DNA of 64,000 nucleotides from Actinoplanes palleronii (GTDB taxonomy: Bacteria > Actinomycetota > Actinomycetes > Mycobacteriales > Micromonosporaceae), in contig NZ_BOMS01000024.1 of the NCBI RefSeq assembly GCF_016862315.1, positions 1 to 64,000 on the forward strand. Direction: 5' to 3'. Made by a program: the position numbers and the translations under genes. This document shows positions 1 through 8,637 of the stretch, one piece after another; position 1 is the stretch's first letter; every line of letters begins with the position of its first letter. Below the pieces are notes generated by a model. That model had not been told where the DNA came from. It saw only the letters and a list, made by a program, of their open reading frames with translations, and did not search any database.

Positions 1-823
1 CCACCGCCCCGAACCCGCCCGACCGCGGACGGCCGCCGCCCCTTCACCGCCGAACGCGGACCCCCGCCGTCCCTTGGGTACCGAACGCGGACCCCCACCG
101 CCCCACCGGCATCGATCACCCACGCCGACCGCTACAGCAGCACTGAGCGACTGGACATCCCAGCCCGCAACAACACCCGCACCCGAACACATCGGGAACC
201 ACTCCAAGACCGCAGAGCCCCACCGAGATCAAAATAGGCTGAGCGGCATGGGGGCGGTCTCGGCTGGTCCTGGGGGCCGTTAAGACGTGCTCAATACGGC
301 AGCGAGGACCAGCCGGAAGCAACATGTGCGTCCCCGGAGCTTCGCGTGATGTTGTGGCGTGCCGTGTTCCAGCACCGCCCGACCGGACCGAATCGGACCG
401 CTCAACGGGAGGAGCGGCCACCTGCCGGGACCGGGCACCCACCCTCGGGCTGCGACCAGCGCCAATGACAGTGACCGCAGAGCGCCAGGCCTGGGCGCCA
501 GCCCCAACCAGCGACCACCGCGGCCAAGAGGCGAACCCGAGAAGTCACCGCGACCGACCGGGCGGTAGCACCTCGCTGACCACGAAACAGACCACCCACC
601 GGCCCGCCGGCCACCGCTCACCGCCCACCGGTCCCACGGCCCACCGTCCTACCGCCCCCTGGCCCCCCTGGCCCCACCGGCCCACCGGCCCACCGGCCCA
701 CCGGCCCAGCAGCCCAGCAGCCCAGCAGCCCACCCTCCCAGGGGGAGCCCCCTCGGACAGTGTGGCGGGATTGGGTGGGCTTGGGTGGGCGGCCTGTGGA
801 CAACCCCGGACTGTGGAAGAGTC
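1..823. other. non-coding, low-complexity intergenic region
   Basis: I see no convincing gene here. Every open frame is proline/arginine- or glycine/tryptophan-rich, as expected from translated GC-rich repeats, and none has a good ribosome binding site. Short repeats of the type CCGAACGCGGACCCCC lie in the first 110 bases. The right part carries the CCGGCCCA/CAGCAGCC repeats listed separately. A sequence matching an actinobacterial DnaA box, TGTGGACAA, occurs once at 795-803, probably by chance. Confidence 0.6.
675..732. repeat. short tandem repeat, CCGGCCCA then CAGCAGCC units
   Basis: About four copies of an 8-base CCGGCCCA unit run directly into about three copies of CAGCAGCC. This is a microsatellite downstream of the minus-strand methyltransferase gene. 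No hairpin with unequal arms that would clearly serve as its terminator was found. Confidence 0.7.
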
Positions 824-2212
824 TCAGGCCGGCGGCAGCAGCAGCGCGACGCTCTCGATGTGCTGGGTCATCGGGAAGCAGTCGAAGGCGCGCAGTTCGG
901 CCAGTTCCCAGCCGAGTGAGCGGAACGTCTTCACGTCCCGGGCCAGGGCGGCCGGGTCGCAGGCCACGTAGACGACCGCGCGGGGGCTCGCCGCCACGAT
1001 GCCGCGGACCACGGCGGCGCCGGCTCCGGCACGGGGCGGGTCGAGCACGATCAGGTCGACCGGGCCGGTGAGCCGGCGCCGGGCCAGGGCGGTCTCCACC
1101 TTGGCCGAGATCACCTCGACCTGCGGCAGGTCGCTCAGGTTCGCCCGGGCCGCGGTGACGCCGAGCGGCGACGATTCGACCACGACGGTACGGGCGCCGG
1201 TCCGTTCCGCGACCGCGGCGGCGAACAGGCCCGCGCCGCCGTACAGGTCCCAGGCGGTCTCGCCCTCGGCGGGGCGCAGCATCGACAGCACCGTGGCGGT
1301 CAGTGTCGCGGCGGCCTCCGGGTGCACCTGCCAGAACCCTTCCGGCGCGATCTCCCAGGACCGGTCCCCGACGGTCTCGGTGACCCGCTCCGGCCCGCTG
1401 ATCCGGACCAGCCCGGCGCCGCCCGGCGCCTCGGTCGGATCATCACCCGAGGAGCCCGAGGAGCCCGAAGAACTCGAAGAACTCGAAGAACCGGAAGAAC
1501 CCGAGGAACCCGAGGAACCGGAGGAACCTGAAGAAACGGAAGAGCTCGAAGAACCGGAAGAGCCCGACGACCCGGCCGGGCGTTCCAGGACGACCACCTG
1601 GTCCGGGACCGAGGTGGACGCGATCACGTGCAGGGCGTTGGTCGCCGGCCACGACCGCTCGAGCAGGTCGAGCTGCTGGATCGCCGGGTGCGCGATCAGG
1701 CAGCGGTCGACCGGCACCACCTGGTGCGAGCGGTGCTGGAGCAGGCCGGGACGGTCGGCGGCGTCCACCGCGTACCGGACCCGGGTCCGCCAGCCCAGCG
1801 GGGAACCGAGCGGCTCCACCCGTACAAAAATCTTGTCCTGGTCCTCGGGCGTCAGCCCGGCCATCCGGCCGAGTTGTTCCCGGACCACCTGCGTCTTCCA
1901 CCGGAGTTGGGCGTCGGCCGAGACGTGCTGCAGGTCGCAGCCGCCGCAACCACCCGGGTGGGCGAATCGGCAGGGCGCCTCGACCCGGTCCGGCGAGGCC
2001 TCGTGGATCTCCACGGCGTCCGCGCGCAGGTAGCCGCGGTGCCGTTCGGTGATCTCCGCGGTGACCCGTTCGCCGGGCAGCGCGTGCCGGACGAAGATCA
2101 CCCGGCCGCCCGGGCCGCCGAACCGGGCCACGCAGTGCCCGCCGTGCGCGGGCGCGCCGACGGTCAGTTCGATCCGGTCGCCCTCGACCAGGTCTTCATC
2201 CGGAGTGGTCAC
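824..2212 (-). CDS. class I SAM-dependent RNA (uracil-5-)methyltransferase, RlmD/TrmA-like
   Basis: This 462-residue protein should methylate C5 of a uridine in 23S rRNA or tRNA. A TRAM-type OB fold occupies about residues 8-72. Four cysteines (C81, C89, C92, C171) match the [4Fe-4S] ligands of the RumA/RlmD group. The SAM loop is near 321-330 (DLYGGAGLF), a DPPR motif at 391-394, and the catalytic cysteine is C418 in ACDP. A Ser/Gly-only stretch of 43 residues (214-256) is inserted between the central and catalytic domains and is not normal for the family. The GTG start overlaps the permease stop by 4 bases (GTGA), so the two are translationally coupled. The exact RNA target cannot be read from sequence. 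Confidence 0.9.
   Translation of the reverse strand: MTTPDEDLVEGDRIELTVGAPAHGGHCVARFGGPGGRVIFVRHALPGERVTAEITERHRGYLRADAVEIHEASPDRVEAPCRFAHPGGCGGCDLQHVSADAQLRWKTQVVREQLGRMAGLTPEDQDKIFVRVEPLGSPLGWRTRVRYAVDAADRPGLLQHRSHQVVPVDRCLIAHPAIQQLDLLERSWPATNALHVIASTSVPDQVVVLERPAGSSGSSGSSSSSVSSGSSGSSGSSGSSGSSSSSSSSGSSGSSGDDPTEAPGGAGLVRISGPERVTETVGDRSWEIAPEGFWQVHPEAAATLTATVLSMLRPAEGETAWDLYGGAGLFAAAVAERTGARTVVVESSPLGVTAARANLSDLPQVEVISAKVETALARRRLTGPVDLIVLDPPRAGAGAAVVRGIVAASPRAVVYVACDPAALARDVKTFRSLGWELAELRAFDCFPMTQHIESVALLLPPA
1445..1573. repeat. in-frame GA-rich microsatellite encoding a Ser/Gly linker
   Basis: About 129 bases built from degenerate GARGARCYC-like 9-base units on the plus strand. On the minus strand it encodes residues 214-256 of the RNA methyltransferase, all Ser or Gly except one Val. 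It preserves the reading frame, and the conserved motifs on both sides are intact, so it looks like an expanded flexible linker. Confidence 0.85.
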
Positions 2213-4251
2213 TTCTGGTCAGCACCGATCTGGTCGTGGTCGTCGGGAGGTGTCGGTTCGGGGTGGAAGCGCGGGCCGCGGGCCGGTGCCCGGCTGAGTC
2301 CGCGGTCCAGCCGCTCCAGGTCCCGGTCCTGGCTGGAACGCAGCTGCCAGGGCACGCTGGTGACCATCACACCCGGTTCGAAGAGCAGCCGGCCCTTGAT
2401 CCGCAGCGCGCTCTGGTTGTGCAGCAGATTCTCCCACCAGCGGCCGACCACGTACTCCGGTACGAAGACGGTGACCACGTCGCGCGGCGAGGCGCGGCGC
2501 ACCCCCTTCACGAAGTCGATGATCGGCTTGGTGATCTCCCGGTACGGCGAGTCCACCACGGTCAGCGAGACCGACAGCTCGCGGCGCTCCCACTCGGCCT
2601 GGATGTTGCGGGTGTCCTTGTCGTCGACGTTCACGGTGACCGCGGTGATGGTGTCCGGCCGGGTCGCCTGTGCGTAGGCGACGGCGCGCAGGGTCGGCTG
2701 GTGCACCTTGCTGACCAGGATCACCGCGTGGTTCCGGGACGGCAGCACCGGCCGTTCCTCGGTGGGCTGCAGCTCCTCGGCCACCCGCGTGTAGTGCTTG
2801 TGGATGGCCAGCATGAGCGCGTAGAAGACGATCATCGCGGCGATGGCGATCCACGCGCCGAGGAGGAACTTCGTTATCAGTACGACGATCAGCACCGCGC
2901 CGGTCAGACCCATGCCGAACGTGTTGATCGCCCGGGAGCGGATCATCCGGCGCCGGCGTTCGGGGTCCCGTTGGATCTTCAACAGCCGGTTCCAGTGCCG
3001 GATCATGCCGCCCTGGGACAGCGTGAACGACACGAACACGCCCACGATGTAGAGCTGGATCAGCCGGGTGGTCTCCGCCTGGAACGCGATGATCAGCACG
3101 ATCGCGGCGCCGGCCAGGAAGACGATGCCGTTGCTGAACGCCAGCCGGTCCCCGCGGGTGTGGAACTGCCGGGGCAGGTACCGGTCCTGCGCCAGGATCG
3201 AGCCGAGCACCGGGAAACCGTTGAACGCGGTGTTCGCGGCCAGGAACAGGATCAGCGCGGTGATCCCGCCGGTCAGCAGGAACATGAACGACCCGTCGCC
3301 GAACACGGTCTGCGCGAGCTGCGCGGTCACCGTCTTCTGCTCGTAGAACCCGGCGTTCGCGACGATCTGGGTGCCGGGGTCCTCGACGTACTGCAGGTGG
3401 GTCATCCGGGCCAGCAGCACGATCCCGGCGAGCATCACGATCGCCAGGCCGCCCAGCAGCATCAGCGTGGTCGCGGCGTTCTTGCTCTTCGGCGGCTTGA
3501 ACGCGGGCACCCCGTTGGAGATCGCCTCCACACCGGTGAGCGCCGCGCAGCCCGACGAGAACGTCCGCAGCAGCAGGAAGACGAAGGCGAAGCTGGTGAG
3601 GTGGTGCTCCTCGGCGGTGATGGTCAGTCCGGCGCTGGGCGCGCGCAGGTCCTCGCCGAGGACGAAGATCCGGAACAGCCCGGTCGCGATCATCCCGAGG
3701 ATGACCAGGATGAAAAGGTACGTCGGTACGGCGAACGCCACCCCCGCCTCGCGCAGCCCGCGCAGGTTGAGCGCGGTGAGCACGGCGACCGCGGCGATCG
3801 CGACGCCGACCTTGTTGTCACCCACCCAGGGAACGACCGAACCGAGGTTGTTCACCCCGGAGGAGACCGACACCGCGACGGTCAGGATGTAGTCCACCAG
3901 CAGCGCGCTGGCCACGCTGAGCCCGGCACGCGGACCGAGGTTGACCGTGGCCACCTCGTAGTCGCCGCCGCCGGACGGGTAGGCGTGCACGTTCTGCCGA
4001 TAGCTGGCGACCACGGTCACCATCACCACCGCGACCGCGAGCGTCACCCAAGGAGAGATCGCGAAGGCGGCTGCCCCCGCGATGGAGAGGGTCAACAGGA
4101 TCTCGTCGGGCGCGTACGCCACGCTGGAGAGTGCGTCGCTGGCGAACACCGGCAGAGCGATCCGCTTGGGCAACAGCGTGTGCTGAAGCTTGTCCGAGCG
4201 GAAAGGCCGGCCGAGGAGCAGCCGCTTGGCTAGGGAAGTGGTACTGGCCAC
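2209..4251 (-). CDS. APC-superfamily permease
   Basis: An integral membrane protein of about 680 residues with roughly 12 hydrophobic segments in the first 450 residues and a soluble C-terminal region. The region LLPKRIALPVFASDALSSVA followed by YAPDEILL is typical of a conserved actinobacterial permease of the amino acid/polyamine/organocation superfamily. Its substrate is unknown. Two TrkA-type RCK proteins are encoded divergently next door, which suggests cation or K+-linked transport (inference). I prefer the GTG at 4251, because the alignable protein begins about there and this leaves 114 bases for divergent promoters. ATG codons at 4305 and 4320 are in frame but lack a ribosome binding site. 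It is followed by the methyltransferase with a 4-base overlap. Confidence 0.85.
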   Translation of the reverse strand: MASTTSLAKRLLLGRPFRSDKLQHTLLPKRIALPVFASDALSSVAYAPDEILLTLSIAGAAAFAISPWVTLAVAVVMVTVVASYRQNVHAYPSGGGDYEVATVNLGPRAGLSVASALLVDYILTVAVSVSSGVNNLGSVVPWVGDNKVGVAIAAVAVLTALNLRGLREAGVAFAVPTYLFILVILGMIATGLFRIFVLGEDLRAPSAGLTITAEEHHLTSFAFVFLLLRTFSSGCAALTGVEAISNGVPAFKPPKSKNAATTLMLLGGLAIVMLAGIVLLARMTHLQYVEDPGTQIVANAGFYEQKTVTAQLAQTVFGDGSFMFLLTGGITALILFLAANTAFNGFPVLGSILAQDRYLPRQFHTRGDRLAFSNGIVFLAGAAIVLIIAFQAETTRLIQLYIVGVFVSFTLSQGGMIRHWNRLLKIQRDPERRRRMIRSRAINTFGMGLTGAVLIVVLITKFLLGAWIAIAAMIVFYALMLAIHKHYTRVAEELQPTEERPVLPSRNHAVILVSKVHQPTLRAVAYAQATRPDTITAVTVNVDDKDTRNIQAEWERRELSVSLTVVDSPYREITKPIIDFVKGVRRASPRDVVTVFVPEYVVGRWWENLLHNQSALRIKGRLLFEPGVMVTSVPWQLRSSQDRDLERLDRGLSRAPARGPRFHPEPTPPDDHDQIGADQK

Positions 4252-4365
4252 GAGTGCCAAGGGTACGGCTGGACCCGATCCGGCGTAGCCCGCCCCGGAC
4301 ACCATGCGCCAGTGGGGCATGGGAGGCTCATTCCGGGACGGTCGGCGAAGCGGAAGGGCACAGCC

Positions 4366-5031
4366 GTGCACGTGGTGATCATGGGGTGTGGCCGGCTCGG
4401 CTCCACCCTGGCGCACAGCCTCGACACGCGCGGCCATCAGGTCGCCGTGATCGACCAGAACGCCGAGGCGTTCCGGCGGCTGAGCACGGACTTCGGCGGC
4501 GTCACGGTGACCGGCATCGGTTTCGACCGCGACGTGCTGCGGGCCGCCGGCATCGAACGCGCCGACGCCTTCGCGGCCGTCTCCAGCGGCGACAACTCCA
4601 ACATCATCTCGGCCCGGCTGGCCCGCGAGACGTTCGGCGTCTCCCGCGTCGTGGCCAGAATCTACGACGCAAAAAGAGCCCAGGTGTACGAACGCCTCGG
4701 CATCCCCACCGTGGCGACGATCCGCTGGGCGGCCGACCGGATGTTCCGGCACCTGGTGCCCGAGGACCGCAACGAGGTGTTCCGCGATCCGACGAGCGTG
4801 GTCAGCATCGTCGAGGCGCCGGTGCACCGGGACTGGGTCGGCCGGACGGTGAAGAACCTCGAGGACGCGACCGGGGCCCGGGTGGCGTACCTGGTGCGCT
4901 TCGGGGTGGGCTCGCTCGCCCAGCCCTCCGGTGTGCTGCAGGACGGCGACCAGGTCTTCATGCTGGTCACCGACGAGACCGTGAACCGGGTTCTGGACAT
5001 CGCCGGGCGCGCCGGCTATGAGGGGCACTGA
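4366..5031 (+). CDS. trkA: TrkA-family K+ uptake regulator (RCK), first copy
   Basis: A 221-residue cytosolic protein with an N-terminal NAD-binding Rossmann fold (GCGRLG at 7-12, the acidic residue of VIDQN near 30) and a C-terminal TrkA-C-like half. It should bind nucleotide and gate a potassium transporter. The GTG at 4366 has AAGGG seven bases upstream, which decides against the earlier in-frame ATG at 4312. The second TrkA gene starts one base after this stop, so the pair is an operon and probably forms a heteromer. No Trk channel subunit lies nearby apart from the divergent APC permease. Confidence 0.9.
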   Translation: MHVVIMGCGRLGSTLAHSLDTRGHQVAVIDQNAEAFRRLSTDFGGVTVTGIGFDRDVLRAAGIERADAFAAVSSGDNSNIISARLARETFGVSRVVARIYDAKRAQVYERLGIPTVATIRWAADRMFRHLVPEDRNEVFRDPTSVVSIVEAPVHRDWVGRTVKNLEDATGARVAYLVRFGVGSLAQPSGVLQDGDQVFMLVTDETVNRVLDIAGRAGYEGH

Positions 5032-5032
5032 C

Positions 5033-5701
5033 ATGCGCATCGCGATCGCGGGAGCCGGCAACGTGGGCCGGTCCATCGCTCAGGAACTGATCGGCAACGG
5101 TCACGAGGTGATGCTGATCGAGAAGCAGCCGCGTCAGCTCTGCCCGGAGCGGGTGCCGCAGGCGCAGTGGGTGCTCGCCGACGCCTGCGAGGTCAGCAGC
5201 CTGGAGGAGGCCGACGTCGCGTCCTGCGACGTGGTGGTCGCGGCGACCGGCGACGACAAGGCCAACCTGGTGATGTCGCTGCTGGCCAAGACCGAGTTCG
5301 CGGTCGGCCGGGTGGTGGCCCGGGTGAACCGGGCCGAGAACGAGTGGCTTTTCACCGAGCAGTGGGGCGTCGACGTCGCGGTCAGCAAGCCGCGCCTGAT
5401 GGCCGCGCTGGTCGAGGAGGCGGTGACGGTCGGCGACCTGGTCCGGCTGATGACCTTCCGGCAGGGTGAGGCCAACCTCGTGGAGATCACCCTGCCGAAG
5501 AGCGCGCCCTACGAGGGCAAGCCGATCCGGGCGGTGCCGATGCCGCGGGACGCCGCGCTCGTCGCCATCCTGCGCGGCAAGCGGGTCGTGGTGCCGACGC
5601 CGGACGACACGCTGGAAGCCGGCGACGAGCTGATCTTCGTGTGCACCGCCGAGGTGGAGGACCAGATCCGCGCCGTGGTGCTGGGACACACCGCCGCCTA
5701 G
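5033..5701 (+). CDS. trkA: TrkA-family K+ uptake regulator (RCK), second copy
   Basis: A 222-residue RCK protein with a Rossmann motif GAGNVG near residue 7, a following acidic residue in LIEKQ, and a TrkA-C half ending in a beta-rich segment (VPTPDDTLEAGDELIFV). It is paralogous to the preceding gene. The ATG at 5033 has AGGGG seven bases upstream within the end of the first copy. The stop codon shares the palindrome CTAG (5698-5701) with the stop of the convergent DUF3159 gene, so there is no intergenic space between them. Confidence 0.9.
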   Translation: MRIAIAGAGNVGRSIAQELIGNGHEVMLIEKQPRQLCPERVPQAQWVLADACEVSSLEEADVASCDVVVAATGDDKANLVMSLLAKTEFAVGRVVARVNRAENEWLFTEQWGVDVAVSKPRLMAALVEEAVTVGDLVRLMTFRQGEANLVEITLPKSAPYEGKPIRAVPMPRDAALVAILRGKRVVVPTPDDTLEAGDELIFVCTAEVEDQIRAVVLGHTAA

Positions 5702-6480
5702 GCGACCGGCTCCTCGGCCTTCTGCTGCTCCGTGGTGATCCGGTGGATCACCCAGGCGGTGAGCGCGAACGTACCGGCGTAGATCGGCCAGCTGATCAGG
5801 ATCCGGGCGATGCCCAGCGCGTTCGCGTCGTCGATCGACCAGAGGTAGAACTGGATGCCGGCCCGGACCACCAGCGACGCCACCCAGAGCACGGTGAGCC
5901 ATTGGAAGGCGCGGAACAGCCGGGAGTTGCCGAACCAGTCCTGCCGGCCCTTGTTGGCCATGATGCCCCAGGCGTACCCGATCAGCGGCTTGCGGACGAA
6001 CACCGAGATCAGCAGCACCCCGGCCTGCCCGAAGGTGAGCAGGATGCCGGGCAGGAAGAAGTTCTTCGCGTCGCCGCTCTTCCAGGCGAAGTACGCACCG
6101 ATGGCGATGCCGAACAACCCGTTCACCGCGTGCCGGACCGGCTGGCGGCGCGCCAGCCGGACCCCGCCGATGATCAGCGCCGAGCCGACCGAGCCGATGA
6201 TCGCCCAGAGCAGCGCGGTGCGCTTCTCCAGGCCCAGCACCGAGTCGCCGAACACCACGTTGAGCACCACGAACGCGAGCACCGGGACGCTCGACTCGAT
6301 CAGCCCGCGCACGCCGCCGAGCTGCTCGGCGATCTGCTCGCTCAGCGGCGGGAGCGCCTCGTCGTCATCAACCTTGTCGCCCGGCACCGGGTGCAGGTCG
6401 AGCTCCTCGACGATGTCCTCGGCGACCCGCTCCCCCACGGTCTCGTGTGCGGCGTGACGCGGCTCGCTGCCGGATGTCAC
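5698..6480 (-). CDS. DUF3159 membrane protein
   Basis: A 260-residue protein with an acidic hydrophilic N-terminus of about 65 residues and then five or six hydrophobic segments. The core (SSVPVLAFVVLNVVFGDS, FLPGILLTFGQAG) is characteristic of the actinobacterial DUF3159 family. Its function is unknown. The start is the GTG at 6480, which overlaps the stop of the upstream OB-fold gene by 4 bases (GTGA), so the two are translationally coupled. The much longer open frame upstream of this GTG is the shadow of that gene. Confidence 0.85.
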   Translation of the reverse strand: MTSGSEPRHAAHETVGERVAEDIVEELDLHPVPGDKVDDDEALPPLSEQIAEQLGGVRGLIESSVPVLAFVVLNVVFGDSVLGLEKRTALLWAIIGSVGSALIIGGVRLARRQPVRHAVNGLFGIAIGAYFAWKSGDAKNFFLPGILLTFGQAGVLLISVFVRKPLIGYAWGIMANKGRQDWFGNSRLFRAFQWLTVLWVASLVVRAGIQFYLWSIDDANALGIARILISWPIYAGTFALTAWVIHRITTEQQKAEEPVA

Positions 6481-6854
6481 CGGGGCGCCTCCAACTCGTA
6501 GTACGGGTTGTAGATGACCTTGCGGTCGTCCCGGATCGCGATCCGGCCGCGCGCGGTGAGCTGCCGGCCGGGCTCGATGCCGGCGATCGACCGGCGGCCC
6601 AGGAAGACCAGCGTCACCACGTCGCTGCCGTCCCAGAGGTCGGCCTCCAGGGTGGGCAGGTTGGTGCGAGGAGTGTACGCCACGGTGCGCAGTCGCCCGG
6701 ACACCGAAACGACCTGACCGCGCTGGCACTCGCCAGCCGGCTTGGCCCCGCACTTCGCCACGTCTCGTTGCAATTCCTGCGCGTCCAGCTCGGAATCGGT
6801 CGCGGTCAACCGGTCCAGGAACCGGCGCAGGCCGGTGCGCTCTTCGGTGGTCAT
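6477..6854 (-). CDS. small OB-fold nucleic-acid-binding protein
   Basis: A 125-residue protein. Residues about 46-120 read as a single OB-fold strand pattern (GQVVSVSGRLRTV, ADLWDGSDVVTLVFLGRR, GRQLTARGRIAIRDDRKVIY), close to the tRNA-anticodon/RecG-type OB folds found next to DUF3159 in actinobacteria. It probably binds RNA or single-stranded DNA, but no partner is evident. It is the first gene of a coupled pair with DUF3159 and starts 58 bases after the DUF3710 gene, so all may belong to one dut-DUF3710-OB-DUF3159 transcription unit. Confidence 0.8.
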   Translation of the reverse strand: MTTEERTGLRRFLDRLTATDSELDAQELQRDVAKCGAKPAGECQRGQVVSVSGRLRTVAYTPRTNLPTLEADLWDGSDVVTLVFLGRRSIAGIEPGRQLTARGRIAIRDDRKVIYNPYYELEAPR

Positions 6855-6912
6855 GGCACCGATGCCACCTCTCTAGACGACACCCTTGATCCCACCGTAC
6901 GCCGATCGGCGA

Positions 6913-7575
6913 TCAAACCTGCTGCGCGGGGTTCTGCTCGGCGTTCTGCTCGGCCATCTCGGCGGGCAGGCGCAGCGGCAGCGGCTCACGAACCGGACGC
7001 GGCTCCTCGTCGCGGACCACGACCATGCCCTCGAGCGCATCGCCGAGCACACCCTCCTTGGACCGGTCGGCGGCCGCGGCGCCCTGGAACAGCGCCCGGA
7101 CCATCCAGCGCGGGCCGTCCACCCCGACGAACCGCACGTCGGCCGGGCCGTCCGGGGTGTTGACCCGGGCGATCAGCTCGATGCCGTACCGGCCGTCCAC
7201 CTCACGGGCGTCGACGCCGTCGGCGGTCATCGCGGTGGCGATCTCCTCGCGCACCTCGCCCCAGATGCCCTCGGTCTTCGGCGCCGCGAACACCCCGATC
7301 TGCAGGGCACTCTCGCCGTCCACCAGGACGATCTGCTCGACCGCTCCATCCGGATTGGCCTGCACCCGCACCTCGACGCCCTCGATCGCCGGGATCTGCA
7401 GGCTGCCCAGGTCGAGGCGCTGCACGTCGTCGGGGGCGTGCTTGGCGTCCCACGGGCCGAACTCGGGCGCGGGAGCCCCCCCATCGGCCGCCAGACTCTT
7501 GGCGAGTGCCTTCGAGGGCGGCGCGTCGGCCGCGCGTACGTGCTTGGCGCCCTCGCGCTTACGGGAGAACATCAC
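6913..7575 (-). CDS. DUF3710 protein
   Basis: A soluble protein of about 220 residues matching the DUF3710 family, which sits downstream of dut in many actinobacteria. It has a charged N-terminus, a conserved mixed alpha/beta core (WDAKHAPDDVQRLDLGSLQI onward), and a Glu/Gln-rich C-terminus. Its function is unknown. Two adjacent starts are possible, GTG at 7575 and ATG at 7572. A GAAAGG site upstream sits at an acceptable distance from both. The gene begins 17 bases after the dut stop. Confidence 0.85.
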   Translation of the reverse strand: MMFSRKREGAKHVRAADAPPSKALAKSLAADGGAPAPEFGPWDAKHAPDDVQRLDLGSLQIPAIEGVEVRVQANPDGAVEQIVLVDGESALQIGVFAAPKTEGIWGEVREEIATAMTADGVDAREVDGRYGIELIARVNTPDGPADVRFVGVDGPRWMVRALFQGAAAADRSKEGVLGDALEGMVVVRDEEPRPVREPLPLRLPAEMAEQNAEQNPAQQV

Positions 7576-7592
7576 TGCCAGCCTTTCGATGC

Positions 7593-8045
7593 TCAGAGGG
7601 CCTGGTGGCCACCGGTCGAACCGTGCCCGCCCGCGCCCCGCGACGTGTCGTCGAGCGTGTCCACCTCGTGGAACACCGCCCGCTCCACCCGCTGGACGAG
7701 GAGTTGCGCGATCCGGTCGCCACGGGAGATCTTCACGGACTGTGCCCGATCATGATTGATCAGGTTGACGAGGATCTCGCCACGGTAACCGGCGTCGACC
7801 GTACCGGGCGCGTTGAGCACCGTCACCCCGAGGCGCGCGGCCAGTCCGGAACGCGGGTGGACCAGACCGACGAAGCCGTCCGGAATGGCGACCGCGAGAC
7901 CGGTGCGGACCTTCACCCGGTCGCCCGGGGCGATCTCCACGTCCTCGGCCGCCACCAGGTCCGCGCCGGCGTCACCCGGGTGGGCGTAGGCCGGCAGGGG
8001 CAGGTCCTTCTCGATCCGTCGGACCTGGATGACTACGTCGGTCAC
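7593..8045 (-). CDS. dut: dUTP diphosphatase (dUTPase)
   Basis: A 150-residue trimeric dUTPase that hydrolyses dUTP to dUMP and pyrophosphate, keeping uracil out of DNA and supplying thymidylate synthesis. All five family motifs are present in order: HPGDAGADL (22-30), HPRSGLA (63-69), [10 protein letters not shown] (81-90), [10 protein letters not shown] (107-116) and a Gly-rich arm [10 protein letters not shown] (136-145). The GTG at 8045 follows GAAGGA by nine bases, which rejects the longer upstream open frame. It heads the minus-strand run into DUF3710. Confidence 0.97.
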   Translation of the reverse strand: MTDVVIQVRRIEKDLPLPAYAHPGDAGADLVAAEDVEIAPGDRVKVRTGLAVAIPDGFVGLVHPRSGLAARLGVTVLNAPGTVDAGYRGEILVNLINHDRAQSVKISRGDRIAQLLVQRVERAVFHEVDTLDDTSRGAGGHGSTGGHQAL

Positions 8046-8139
8046 GGTGCGCGTTCCTTCACGTCGGTACGGCTTCGGGCGGTGCCTACCCTGCCATCCT
8101 GCCGCGCCCCGCCACGGAGGCGCGCCGTACCCTTCGAGG

Positions 8140-8637
8140 GTGACACCCCAGACCCCGGCCCGCATCGCGGAGAGCCATCAGGAGCGCCTCGGTCTGCCGT
8201 GGTGGGCGTGGCCCGCCGGCCTGCTGGTCGGCGCCATCATCGCCACCGAGCTGTCCCTCGGCGTCCCCGGCATGTCCGGCTGGCTGCCGTACGCGGTGCT
8301 GCTCCCGCTCTCGGTGCTGCTGCTGGTGCCGCTGGGCCGGCTGCGCGTCGAGGTGCGCGACGGCGAGTTCCGGGTCGACGACGCGCGGCTGCCGCTCGGC
8401 GTGATCACCGACGTGGTGGCGCTGGACGCGGCCGGCAAGCGGGAGGCGCTGGGCGTCGGCGCACATCCGTACGCGTTCGTGGTCCAGCGCCCGTGGATCG
8501 GCACCGCCGTGCAGGTGCTGCTGGACGACCCGGCCGACCCGACGCCGTTCTGGGTGATCAGCACCCGGCGGCCGGTCGAGCTGGCCACCACGCTCGTCGC
8601 GCTCAGCCGCCGAGAGCGCGCCGGCCAGGACTCTTGA
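8140..8637 (+). CDS. DUF3093 membrane protein
   Basis: A 165-residue protein with two hydrophobic segments at about residues 20-65 ([20 protein letters not shown] and the segment after it) and a soluble C-terminal part. This is the layout of the actinobacterial DUF3093 family, usually found divergent from dut, as here. Its function is unknown. The GTG at 8140 is the best start by family length, but no spaced ribosome binding site precedes it. Its last 35 bases overlap the 3' end of the convergent gene that follows. Confidence 0.75.
   Translation: MTPQTPARIAESHQERLGLPWWAWPAGLLVGAIIATELSLGVPGMSGWLPYAVLLPLSVLLLVPLGRLRVEVRDGEFRVDDARLPLGVITDVVALDAAGKREALGVGAHPYAFVVQRPWIGTAVQVLLDDPADPTPFWVISTRRPVELATTLVALSRRERAGQDS

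Noticed and set aside
795..803. A perfect DnaA-box-like sequence (TTGTCCACA on the minus strand)
   Set aside because: It is a single site without the cluster of boxes, AT-rich segment or dnaA/dnaN genes expected at an origin; chance occurrence is likely.
324..971. A 215-codon plus-strand open frame at the left edge
   Set aside because: Composition is Pro/Ala/Arg/Ser of repeat DNA, its end overlaps the methyltransferase gene, and it lacks conserved motifs and a ribosome binding site.
999..2033. 344-codon plus-strand frame rich in EEPEEPEE
   Set aside because: It is the antisense shadow of the Ser/Gly-coding repeat and the methyltransferase gene.
4252..5076. N-terminal extension of the permease frame to 5076
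   Set aside because: It is antisense to the two trkA genes, is Arg/His/Gly-rich and lacks membrane features. The protein proper begins at about 4251-4320.
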